The notes below the pieces were generated by a model. That model did no database searches, had not been told where the DNA came from, and saw only the letters and a list, made by a program, of their open reading frames with translations. Below are positions 23,201 to 33,900 of a DNA stretch of 64,000 nucleotides, piece after piece (position 1 is the first letter of the stretch; each line of letters opens with the position of its first letter). Source of the DNA: Theristus sp. LFF4_11 (taxonomy: Eukaryota; Nematoda; Chromadorea; Monhysterida; Xyalidae); assembly GCA_030248135.1 (NCBI GenBank), contig JASANC010000960.1:85284-149283 (forward strand). The letters are read 5' to 3'. A program made the translations under genes and the position numbers.

Positions 23201-23317
23201 CAAGAGTGGCTGTACGCTGCGTTCGTCATCGACCGCGTCTGCCTGTTCATTTTCAGTGCTGCGTTTGCGATTGTTCTGCTCGTGTTTGCGTATGCTGTGC
23301 CAGAGTGGAATCCGTGA
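20260..23317 (+). CDS. Nicotinic-type Cys-loop ligand-gated ion channel subunit (non-alpha)
   Basis: A pentameric neurotransmitter receptor subunit, probably cholinergic and cation-selective. Exons: 20260-20463, 20613-20657, 20771-20880, 21000-21138, 21222-21330, 21411-21617, 21697-21783, 21887-21993, 22199-22381, 22455-22520, 22586-22769, 22838-22905 and 23156-23317; 1671 bp, 556 aa, all phases consistent. Signal peptide about 1-25. The extracellular domain has [17 protein letters not shown] and DIWTPD-type [11 protein letters not shown]. The Cys-loop runs from C149 to C163 with 13 intervening residues (YFPFDKQAC). Loop C lacks adjacent cysteines, so this is a non-alpha subunit. TM1 about 236-258; TM2 about 264-285 with GEK at its mouth (cation selectivity) and Leu 9'; TM3 about 302-325; a long cytoplasmic loop; TM4 522-552. 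The intron after 21783 has a GC donor (G|GCAAGT). The exact subtype is not assignable by eye. Confidence 0.93.
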
Positions 23318-24393
23318 CGCAGCATACATGCATGGCGTCGGCAACGATACCGAACATGTGACAGCTGTTTTGTTTTGAAAAAACGTCTTGTGGTTATTTT
23401 TGAATTCACCTTTAAATGAAAATGACCAACGAGACAGCTGCAGGTTTTGCAGTGAGAAATGCTGCTTACGTCACCCAGCTTTCAGTGATGCAAAAATTAA
23501 TTTGTGTGGTGCGCACATCGCTTGTCACAGAGCACACATCACTTATCAACATTCTTTTGAATAGCTGATTTTTAATGAATGCAAGCACAAAATTCCCTGT
23601 CATTCATTGCCGCAAGTCAATCATATGAGAGGAGCTGTCGGTGACGCGGCTCGCAGTTTTGCGCAGCTGAAATTTTATTTTTCATCGATTTCGCACTTGA
23701 TCGTTTTAAGATCGTTTTCTTTCCTTTCACAGTTGATAAATATTTTTTGACGCCAAAGTCTGCTGTTAAATTCCTTGTCATGCATTGTGATCAATAAAGC
23801 GTCGTGCACTGTTTCAACCAGAGTCCACTGTTAGTGGTGGTGGTGGTGGCACGCAGCTGTAAAAAAACATGGAATGCATTGTGGCATTTTTTGGACGTGT
23901 CTCTTTTGTGTGCATGCCTTCTGATCTGCAAGTTCATTTTTTGTATCGCTGTTGGTGGCAGTGCTTGAACGTGCCCACACGATTGAGTGCCCTGCTCGAT
24001 GTGTCTTGTTTGTTTTGTCGATTTTCGCTTGGCATATTTCCGTTGCCCGCGTCTTCTCGTGGTTTCGTACTTTCGTGTATTCTCGCTTCTGCCGTTTTAC
24101 TCGTGTGAGTCCATTTGGTTGTGTGAATTTAGACATTGAAAATTGACAGAAGTTAAAAAAATAAAGACCGACAGTCACAGTCGTTTAACGGTGCACTGAA
24201 CAAAATGTATTGAATACAGCTGCAAAACACAAAACCGATGCAGCACTGCTGGCTGACAGTCAAACCAATAACGAGTTTTAGTTTTCTACATAAAACATGC
24301 GCTCAACAAACATAGTCTTCTTGTTTATGTTTCCCGACCACTTTGATGCCAATACGAAACCACAAAGATATGAGAATGTTTATTTATCAAAAT
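23318..24393. other. 3' flank of receptor gene; no gene recognised
   Basis: An AATAAA at about 23791 is a candidate poly(A) signal for the receptor gene. A short GGT/TGG run is at 23830-23848. Nothing else is supported. Confidence 0.45.
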
Positions 24394-24631
24394 ACAGGGT
24401 AATCCAAAAAAACTACCCGTTAAGAACCAGAAAAATCGTTGGCTTGGCTGCTGCAACAAAAAAAACAGTGATTTCAGAAAAAAATTGTGCCAGCAAAAAT
24501 ATTATCCTAAAAAACGATTCCCGCATTGTTTTTTTTGAAAAAACAGCAAAAATTCACAGCAAAAAGCTGAAACATCTCCTTATTGAACGTTGAGTGGTAG
24601 ACGTGCGCTAAGCGCAGCGTACTGTACTACA

Positions 24632-25729
24632 GTACAGTGTGAGTCAAAAAAAAGGTTCCAATTCTAAAATGCTCTCACTGGCGTGTGCTGAGGTGTTTAG
24701 AGCTGAAAATTGGAACACTATTAGAAAACAGTTGGAGGTTTTTCTGACTATTTTTTTTTCACGGTATGTTGCCCCTATCACTCACTACAGCAGAATATCT
24801 GAAAAACAAGAAAAATCGACAAATGTGGAGAAATACAGAGGGTTGATTTCGCTGTAGCAAGAACCTCATGGCTTAAAATTTGGAACACTGTTAGAACACT
24901 TTGAGAGCTTTTTTGTGATTAAAAATTTTTTGGTTTACACGTTTCAGTTTATTTTTACAGTGTAATTTTTAAAAAAAATAGCGATTTTTGACGAAAAACA
25001 ACGGTCGCCCATAATCTCACTGTTTATCATTGCTCATACCGACTTGTGAACTGGTGTATCGCCACGCGGTGTAAAATAGAATTTTGTACAAAATTGGCGA
25101 ACCACTGTAGATAACTTATCCGCATGTTCCCACCAATTGGCAGACCAGACTCGCTTTTCTGCCGTCCACTTAACCATGATGGCCGCAACGACTGAAAATG
25201 GAATTGCATTTTTCACTGCAGAAAACAATCAATCTGCTATGGTGAAAAAAGCAGAGTGGCAAATTGTGTGAATTAAAAAAGAAAAACATTTCGCATTTGA
25301 AAAGAGAAATTCGCATCTGTTCTGAGCAGAACCGCTCACGCACCCTAGAAGATTCGACGTGAAACATCAGCTTGCTCAAAGACTGTTCAAATGCCATTGA
25401 GCATTCGGCATTTCCAAGCTGTTGTGTGTGCGTATTGTTTTTTTCATCTTTTTTGTGTTGCGAACACTCGGGTTATCACCAACGTTCATCATTTGGTCTT
25501 TGTAACAGCTAAATTAATTCTCTGCATTTCACCACATTTGTCGATTTTTCATGTTTTTCAGATATTCTGCTGTAGTGAGTGATAGGGGCAACATACCGTG
25601 AAAAAAAAATAGTCAGAAAAACCTCCAACTGTTTTCTAATAGTGTTCCAATTTTCAGCTCTAAACACCTCAGCACACGCCAGTGAGAGCATTTTAGAATT
25701 GGAACCTTTTTTTTGGTTCACCCTGTACT
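24632..25729. mobile_element. Foldback mariner-like element with ~210-bp inverted arms
   Basis: The left arm (24632-24850) begins ACAGTGTGAGTCAAAAAAAA and GGTTCCAATTCTAAAATGCT. The right arm (25507-25729) is its near-exact inverse, ending in GGTTCACCCTGTA. Both termini are flanked by TA. Shared inner blocks include GGTATGTTGCCCCTATCACT. The 650-bp centre differs and encodes nothing recognised. Confidence 0.85.
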
Positions 25730-25906
25730 TGGCGTGACAATTCAATTTTTTCGCGTTTTCACTCTTACGTTTCGCATTCATTATAGAGTGGACCACTTCG
25801 TGTGAAATTTTAATACAAAAATTAAGAAGTTATGGATGATGTGTGATAAAAACTTTAGCCCAAACAATGTACCACCACCCGCTGACGAGCTAGAGCCGAT
25901 CATCAT

Positions 25907-26256
25907 GCCGGCTGAGTGGCTGAGTGGATAGCACTTGGGACTTCCAATCGGAAGGCCCGGGTTCGAATCCGCTCGTGACCACTCGGCTGCCCCGGGTTGC
26001 GTGGGGCTTAATGGTTCGGCAGCATAAACGTCGGCTTTCTTGATTCACAAGATTGCTGTTCCGGTGGCGAGGAACTCAATGACATCGCGCCCATGCATAC
26101 CAGCGCAGCTTGCCCAACGCCCACTTCAAAAGCAGAAAAACTGCTCCAACGTCGCAGCCCATGTGGTGGACAATAAAAAATTGCGACAATGCCTTTCCCC
26201 AAGGGCGTTGGGTAAGGATAAAAAGGGGGCAACAAACAACAAACAACAACAACAAC
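25907..26256 (+). mobile_element. tRNA-derived SINE with 13-bp target duplication
   Basis: The head has a pol III A box TGGCTGAGTGG (25917-25927) and a perfect B box GGTTCGAATCC (25960-25970), so it is tRNA-like. A tRNA-unrelated body follows, and the tail is (AAC)n at 26231-26256. It is flanked by identical AGCCGATCATCAT at 25894-25906 and 26257-26269, the signature of target-primed insertion by LINE machinery. The identical duplication suggests a recent insertion. Not a functional tRNA: the anticodon stem does not pair well. Confidence 0.9.
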
Positions 26257-26302
26257 AGCCGATCATCATATCGTGTAGTTTTTTTGGGTCCACCCTGTTT
26301 TA

Positions 26303-27152
26303 TATTCTTGGCACTTTCACATGTACGTGTTTGCTGCCGTTTATCGATTCTAGTTACCTGCTCTACTTTGTGAGTAATTTTTATCAATATTTATTTTTTT
26401 TTTGCCGCAGCGCAACCACGTGTTCCGGCCCAGTGTCAGCTCAGCGCTATACATGTGCATGTGGTATGTTTTGCACTGAGAAATGCACTTAGCAAACGTG
26501 TGTACCGCACAATTTCAACGCTTACGCAATTTGAATTATTTATGCTGGGTGAAGTGAATCGATGCGACAGCGCGTTTGACTGTGCTCACGAGCGAGTCCA
26601 CGCGACCGCACCAAGCAACTTTTGCTCATGTGCAACCTTTGCCTGTGCGTTTTCGGCATTGTTCATCATTAGGGTTGAACATAATTGACCGCGACTGCGC
26701 AAGCTAAAATCATATTATTTAACAGCGACGTCCTCCCGTTGCTTAGCGCAGAGCTACATCCGCAAGTGCAATGTTGAACTTGATGCAAATTGATTTTTGT
26801 GTGCACTTTGTAGCCAGGAATCTGTTTTTTTTACAATTTCCGGTTATTCTTGAATAATTTTAGAATAGGGCTCTGTCTGTGACAGCAGACTGATAAAAGG
26901 TTGCTGCGCTTGCAAATTACATTTACATGAAACTTCTGCTCTTGAACGGGATTCTTTCGATATGCGCTGACGCTTAGTTTTTTCTCATGAAAATGAAATG
27001 TCCGTTTTCAATTACCCAAGGTTATGAGACCAAGCGTAAACCCCATTTTGGATAATCGCATGTGCGACAACGGTTTGTTTGACCCATCATTTGAGAAACA
27101 TTTCTTTCAGTGCGTCAGTGTTGTTGATTGAGACCATAAAGAATTGCTGAAA
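26303..27152. other. No gene recognised upstream of TMEM86-like gene
   Basis: A moderately A/T-rich stretch without exon-like frames. It should include the promoter of the gene at 27153; no specific element is supported. Confidence 0.35.
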
Positions 27153-28390
27153 ATGAGTTGGCAGTTAACAGGTGGAATCAAGGGCAACTGGCCAGTGCTG
27201 CTGGTGCCTTACGGTGCAGCATTTCTGTTGCACTTCTACACACAGCCGTTCGACCATGCAGAGCACAGTCTGTCCTACAGCGTCACAAAGTGCTTGCCCA
27301 TGGCCGTGCTGGCCGTCTTGTGCGTGCCCATTTTCGACCGAACGCACAGCAGCACCTGGCAGTGGCATACGCTCGCTGTGCTTGCTTCTGGTTGGTTGGT
27401 TTCCGTTTAAACCATTCGGCAGTCAGCTGATTGGCCTCACTGATTCGTCGAATAGCCAGCTCGAGACGCAGCCAATCAGCATGCAAGATTCAAACTATGG
27501 CATATGTTTTGAAGTGTTTCGAGTGGTTTTATTGTGAACCAACAAGAACGTTGCCTTTGGAGGTGTGGGCGACTTTCTGCTGGCGCGCGACGTGCTCGTG
27601 GTCGGTGCGTTGGCGTTCGCGGCAGCACACGGCTGCTACCTGCGCACATTCTTCACGTTCTGCTGGAAGCCACTGCTATGGTTCGTTGCGCCTGCGTTGT
27701 TTGTGCTTTCGCTCCATCGCAACGCCACACGCGGCGTTCTCGGTCACTTTTATTTCGGACACCGCGCGGCACACCCAGCACAGGTGGACCCTTTTTACGG
27801 TGCTCCATATTGAGAAAATGGGGCCACTACAAACGCGTTTATTGCAGCCGTTTGAGTAGCATTAGGGTAGCAGGTGGAAACCAATCACGAACACTGTCGC
27901 CCTGCAACATGCAGGTACCCCGCTCTGATGCCGATAGTGCTCGTGAATCTGCTGATGCACGCCGTGTGTCTGTCCAAGCTTTACCTGCCGGTCACCGTTG
28001 TGCTCGGCCTGTATGCTGCAGTGCTCAGCTTCACGCTCTGGGCGGCGATATCCGCTTGGAAGTTTGCCGTGGCGAAACAGAAAATGGTAACACAAAACAC
28101 ATCATTTGGAAGTTTCTAGCAATTCGTGGCATAAGTTTATGCCATTAAGCACGACGATAATGAGGATTAAGATTTGTTGGCCAAGTTTGCTTCTGATACA
28201 GGCGTCAATGCTGCGCATGGGTGGTTTCTGCGTGTTTGCGCTGTCCGACACACTGCTTGCTGTGAACGCATTCGCGGTGTCCTTGCCGTTGTCGCAGTTG
28301 CTTGTGCTCTCGACCTACTACGCCGCACAATTGCTCATTTTCATCGCCAACGTACACAGCGAGCAACAGGCTCACAAAAAACTCTTGTAG
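27153..28390 (+). CDS. TMEM86: TMEM86/YhhN-family lysoplasmalogenase-like membrane protein
   Basis: The family hydrolyses the vinyl-ether bond of lysoplasmalogens in the ER membrane. Exons: 27153-27398, 27547-27680, 27915-28086 and 28202-28390; 741 bp, 246 aa (human TMEM86A about 240 aa), phases consistent. Motifs in family order: VTKCLPMAVLAVLC (helix 2), GGVGDFLLARD (the conserved GD.hL segment, with Asp), AFAAAHGCYLRTF, VVLGLYAAVLSF, ALSDTLLAVNAF (conserved SD) and LSTYYAAQLLI. The whole protein is hydrophobic, with about eight helices. The ATG at 27153 was chosen as the first in frame. The exon 1/2 border has an alternative acceptor at about 27557 that would remove three residues of the helix. 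Confidence 0.88.
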
Positions 28391-30966
28391 TCTCAAAGCT
28401 GTGTGCAAAATTGCAGGAACCCACAGGCGTAGCATGTTCTGTTGGCCGTAGTGCGTACGTTGTTCAGCCAATCAGTGGGTTCAGCTCAAATTGTCAGCTT
28501 CAAACTGTACAAATACATTTTTCAGCTCGCAATATTTGCAATTTCGTGCAATGTTTATAGTTTCCATGTTAGTAAATGCAATCTTTAACTGACACCAAAG
28601 TTGATTTTGATAGAAAGCTTCTCCTGTTCTGGTATATTGTCAAATATGAATGATTATTACATTTACCTTCACTATGGTTGTTCTAGCCGACGGCAGGCGG
28701 TTGTCAACTACGAACTGTAATTTACGAATCAATTTACAAGATAAAAATCAGAAATTCGTAAAATCGAGTAAACAAAAAATACACACGGTGTGTCAGAGAA
28801 ACAACGTTTACAACGTGTTACTTTTAAACAACGTTTACAACGTGTTACTTTACTAAGATTAAAAGTTTGCACGAACAATAATAACCGAAACGAATACGTC
28901 CACCTACTGAGTTAGCAGAACTTTCAAAACAACCACACTCAAATGAGTAGTCTAACAGTACAAAGTAGAAATCTTAGTAACTTTCGATATCATTTCAGTC
29001 AAATACATCCAACAACAAAAATAAATCTAAAATTAACCAGTGTGTGGTCTTGGTGTGTTTGACTTGCAGAGGTGTGGTGGACACAGCATGTGCAGAAAAT
29101 GACGTATGACAATTAGAAAAACTAACAAAATTCAACGCGTCAGTCAACATTCAACATCAACACACTCCACAAATCCTTTGCGTCTTCGACAAAAAAAGCC
29201 ACGCAAAAAATGTAACGTGCCGAAAATCTAACTTCAAACGAAACAGAATATCATGAAAACTCCCCAGTACAGACCAGACGGAAGAGAGACAGAAGTACTG
29301 CTACGTCTGCTAAACCGAATCAGACTTCATGACCAGCTTCAAGTCATCTTTGAATTAAGCAACAGAATTTTACATTCAACAGTGGTCATCAGACAGCAAA
29401 TGAGCACATTTTCATGAAGCAACCCAGCAAACTATCGCAGATTATACACAGATTATCATCAGTCGCGCATGGGGAACACGTGAAAGTAACACTCGACAAA
29501 AAGGTTCAAAGAAAAAAGTCAAATTTGCAAACATGGGCCAATGAGAACACGTAAAAACGGCATGGTGCATGCAGTGATGCAGAGAGCGTGTCTGCCTGCA
29601 CCAATGTCGTTCAATTTCGAAACGCATGTGTTTGAGCAAAACTAAGTAACATATTTGCTTTCTAAAACAGTAGAACTCTGCTTTAGTGTCAAATGAAACC
29701 ACCGAATAACCCACAATCATAGGACAAGAACTAAAGGCACGAAATTCTGAAAGCTAAACTAAGTGTTCAAGCAACGTGCCAAATCACACGGTCTGGCAGA
29801 AATATTTTCAGTTTTCGTAGAAATCGAACAGCAACATCACCATCATCAGACATGCAAAACAGCAGAGAGGACAGAGGAAACAGGCACAAAACATGCATGA
29901 AATGCGAATGATTGGACATCTGCATGAGCTTGGTCGGGTGGGGACAGTGGTTCAAAGACGGATAGAAGTGGACTCCAGGTGATTCGCAGTTTTTCTGTGT
30001 CTCAAATTACAGAAACCCTGTCACCGCGTGCGAAGTATGTCGTGCAAATGACCGAAACAACGAAAACAACTCAACATGGAAAGGTCCGTTCATGCTGCTT
30101 CATCAAGTTTCCAGCGGCGATTTGTCATCAAAAACAAAACAAACCCCTTCCGAAATCTGGCAATGCCAGCCCCGGCTGATAAATCAGTAGCTTCAAGCTG
30201 ATAAATCATCTGATAAAACGAACTACAATATTTGAAAACAACAGTGGCTGTCTTAATACTTGACAAACATACGAACGCTCACACAGTCAACAGAGGATCA
30301 CACTCAGTTTGCAACACAACACTGGCATGCCTTCCATATTTTTACCGAAAATAATGCTCTTGGAACACTGTTCACACGAACGAACAACAGCAAAACACTA
30401 AAAAATACGACAATGATGACAGTGTTGAGACCGAAAGGTTGGTGTTCACATCGTTTGTGCTTGAGACGAAAACGTGAACGCACACAAACATTTGCATCAA
30501 AATATGAAAATACAAATGTCACTACATTGAAAACAAAAATTGAGCAATACAACAAGAAAAGATTTGTGCAACGGTAAGTAGAGCGTAGGGGTGTGCGGTG
30601 CGCTGGTGAGGCGGTAGGACAGAATTCAAAGTATTATAAAACATATAAAACAGAGATGAAATAAAAATAACACAAAATAAAAATAAAAATAATCAAACGT
30701 TGAGTGATAAAATGACTAAAAATCTAATCAAATCAGCGTGACAAAATATCAAAAAAATCGTTGAATTGGGCTCAAAATCGTACTCAAGATGATCAAAGCA
30801 TAACTAAAAACATACTACACTGCTGCTACCGGTACTAAGCTCACGGAATCGTTTTGCACAATACTAAGATTAAGACGGCAATAACAAAAACACAATAACC
30901 AGTACAGTACATAATAAAGAATGGCAAAGTAGTGCGAGTGATGAAGCACTTGCCAATGCTCGTCAT
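28391..30966. other. Long A/T-rich stretch between convergent genes
   Basis: No coding exon recognised. It includes a short tandem duplication of AACGTTTACAACGTGTTACT (28803-28850). It lies between the stops of two convergent genes, so it should contain both 3' UTRs; no unambiguous poly(A) signals were assigned. Confidence 0.45.
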
Positions 30967-33900
30967 TCATTCGACAATCATCCAGTTGTTTTCAGTGCCA
31001 AAATCGTTGTACTGACGACCATAGTTGTTCGATGTTACCCAACGACCGTCAGCCATGAAACGGAACTCGTATCTGTTTGTGCAATGGATCGATGAAATCA
31101 CGACCTCAACAAAAACAACCATTCAAACAGCACTGTCAGCGTGGCAAATGGCAGGTCATATCGTTTCGCTGCATGCGTGTGAAACCTGCGTTCAGGCGAA
31201 ACTGGAGCGTGCATTGCAATGGAATTTCAATTTCTGTAATGCACGCTTCGGTGACGCCGTGAACACGAACGAGACTGGTGCGACTGACCTGCCAGTGGGC
31301 AAGTCGATCCATACGCCGTATTTGCCGTGCGGATGCATGGTGCACAGCAGTGCACACTCCCAGTTGACGAACGAGCCGATCAAATAGACAGACTGTGCGT
31401 TGCCGACGTCGGCGTCCAATTCAAACCAGACACGCCGGTAATCGCTTGAATCTGCCTCGTTCCTGCAAAGAACACGTCACAAAATGTGCCATGTTGACGA
31501 ATGCTGTTGGCAAGCAATGCGACACAAGTGTCTTTGCTCAATCGATTCCATGTGACACCGTCATGCGAAAAGGCACGGCACTTTCTTTTATGGAACACAT
31601 TTGAGATATCGTGTCGTCAATAATGCTTCCGGCAGAAACAAGAGCTGGTTTTCCAAAAGTTAAAAAGAATTCTTGCTACCAAGTCCAACGGCAACAGAGG
31701 GGACCAAAAAATGTTCTGATCAGTCAATGAGCCCTTTTCGCATGACGCTGTTTGACGAGACACGGGCGCACAATCAAACAAGACGGACAAACACAGGAGA
31801 CAAAACTGGATGGGCGGTACGCTGCTCACGTGTGCCATGCAGCACGTTCAACGCATGAACACAAACGCATGAAAAAGAACAAAACTATGAAAAGTGCGCC
31901 AAATGATAAAAAGCGCATCAAAACAAGCTGTCTCGATCTCGATGCAATGGAACGAAACGACACAGAACGGCAGCGAAGGCAAGTTGGGTGGGCGTGGGAC
32001 ATGATCAAGCACCGGCGCATGCGAAAAGGGCCACGTCTCACATGATGGATGCCCTTCAATCAATGTGACACCGAAAAAAGCAACATTGGCGAACGCAGTT
32101 TTTCGTTCAGCGAACAGCAGCCCAAAGAGCGCTTTTATAAGTTTTGTGTGCCCTTTTCGCATGCTGATTTCACAACGAATCAGCAACGTGTACATGTGAG
32201 AGAGAACAACGCATGAAACTGCGTACTGTTCGGATGACCGTTGTGCTGCATCAGTCTGTTCAGCTTGTTGCTCCATCGCGTTGATGCACTGCTCGATGGG
32301 CTCATAACTACAAAGAAACAAAATTCAACCTAAACATTTTGGAAAAAACGGAAGTTTCCGCAGCGGCGTTCAGGCGAATCTGGGCGAAAACGGAGCGTGA
32401 ATTACAAAATGCCGTAATGTATGGTATGGATAATGCTTGCTTGTAATGTAACGCACGAACGCCTGAACGCAACTGCAAGCGCAGTTCACTTCGCCTCAAA
32501 CTGGCAATTCGCTATGGCTGTGCAAGATTCGATTACAGAAGACCGGTGAAGAAAACACCGACAATCAACCAACCATTGGTGCAGGATGAATTTCACAACC
32601 TCAAAACGAAAATAAACAATAACAAAACAAACAACACCAAACAAACGGAAACATTAATGAACGATGAAGCAACAAAAGGAAAATAACAGATCTGTCAGTG
32701 CGGCGGAATGGTGAAGAAGACCTTGCGTGACACAAAACAGTGCGAAACGCAACGACACAGTGAACTGACCACATTGAGAGCAGCCACTTGTGACGGTCAA
32801 CAAACGGCTCCTTGCGGATCATGAACGCGTCGATCATCTGCCGTTTCAGCATGTCACGGTATTTGCTCCACTGCTCGTATCTGTGCACAACAAGCAATGC
32901 ACATCTGTGTTGCGTAACAACGCGGTTACGTTCATATTTGATGGCAAAACACTCACACGTCAGACGTCGTCGCAAAATTGTAATCACCGGATTTACCAAA
33001 ATGTTCAGCTTCGTGATGTGCGGTTCTCATTGGACTGTTTCGAGCACTTACTCGCGTTCCAATTGGTCGATGCGTCCCTGTTTGCCAGAGCACTGATCCT
33101 CCAGCCAATGGATGCGCCCGGTGGCATCGTTGATTTGGTGTCGCAAATGCTCGCTCTCACCCGTTTCATTCTCCAGTTGACCTTTGCTGACAAAGCGCAA
33201 AAACATTCCTCTCACTTAGTCAGTAGAGAACAAACACTCGAGAAAGTCGCAATGATTGCTCAACAAATCGCACCGCTCATTTGCGATCCACAGCTCCTTC
33301 TCAAGATATGCAACGCGTTGCTCAAGGTCGCTCGCCTGAAAAGCAAAATGCTGCGGTTGATGCGCGCAAAAACTGCAAACAATTTGTTGTTGGATCTCCG
33401 AACAAAAACAGCTGACTTTATTCTTTGCATGTTCAGCATCGCTTAGCGCATCATTGAGCTTAGTTTCGATTTCATACTTGCGTTGTGCCATACGTCGCAT
33501 CTCTGAGCTCAGCTCCATCAGATCGCCGCCAGTGGCGTCGTCAAATTGCATCTGCAAAAAATAAGCATAAAAATGAAATTGAGATTTGACGTTGCATGCA
33601 CGTGAGACACTGGCGCAATGAACGATGAGAGCATGAGAGCGAACGTGTGCACGCCTGTGTCGCAAAACCACACAGACTGATTCGCATCGCGACAGGGGCT
33701 TGCTGGCATGCACGCAACTGCGCCACAAAACGCGCAGCACTTTTGCGCTGCTCAGATTGGGCGACCTGGCAGGCCAACTGGTGTTCACCTCGACACACTT
33801 GTCACCTCAGAACAAGCCCAATCAGTGACTGACGACCCCAAGCAACGGTTGTCCGAGTGACCAGCCTGTTGCGAGGCCCGTCGTTGTTCAACGTGCGCGT

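Larger units (their letters stand above)
24394..26302. mobile_element. Remnant mariner-like element hosting nested insertions
   Basis: The left end TACAGGGTAATCCAAAAAAA (24393) and the inverse of the right end (AAACAGGGTGGACCCAAAAAA at about 26303) resemble mariner-type termini. Between them lie an independent foldback element (24632-25729) and a tRNA-derived SINE (25907-26256). No transposase motif remains. Reading this as one outer element is inference from the terminal similarity. Confidence 0.5.
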
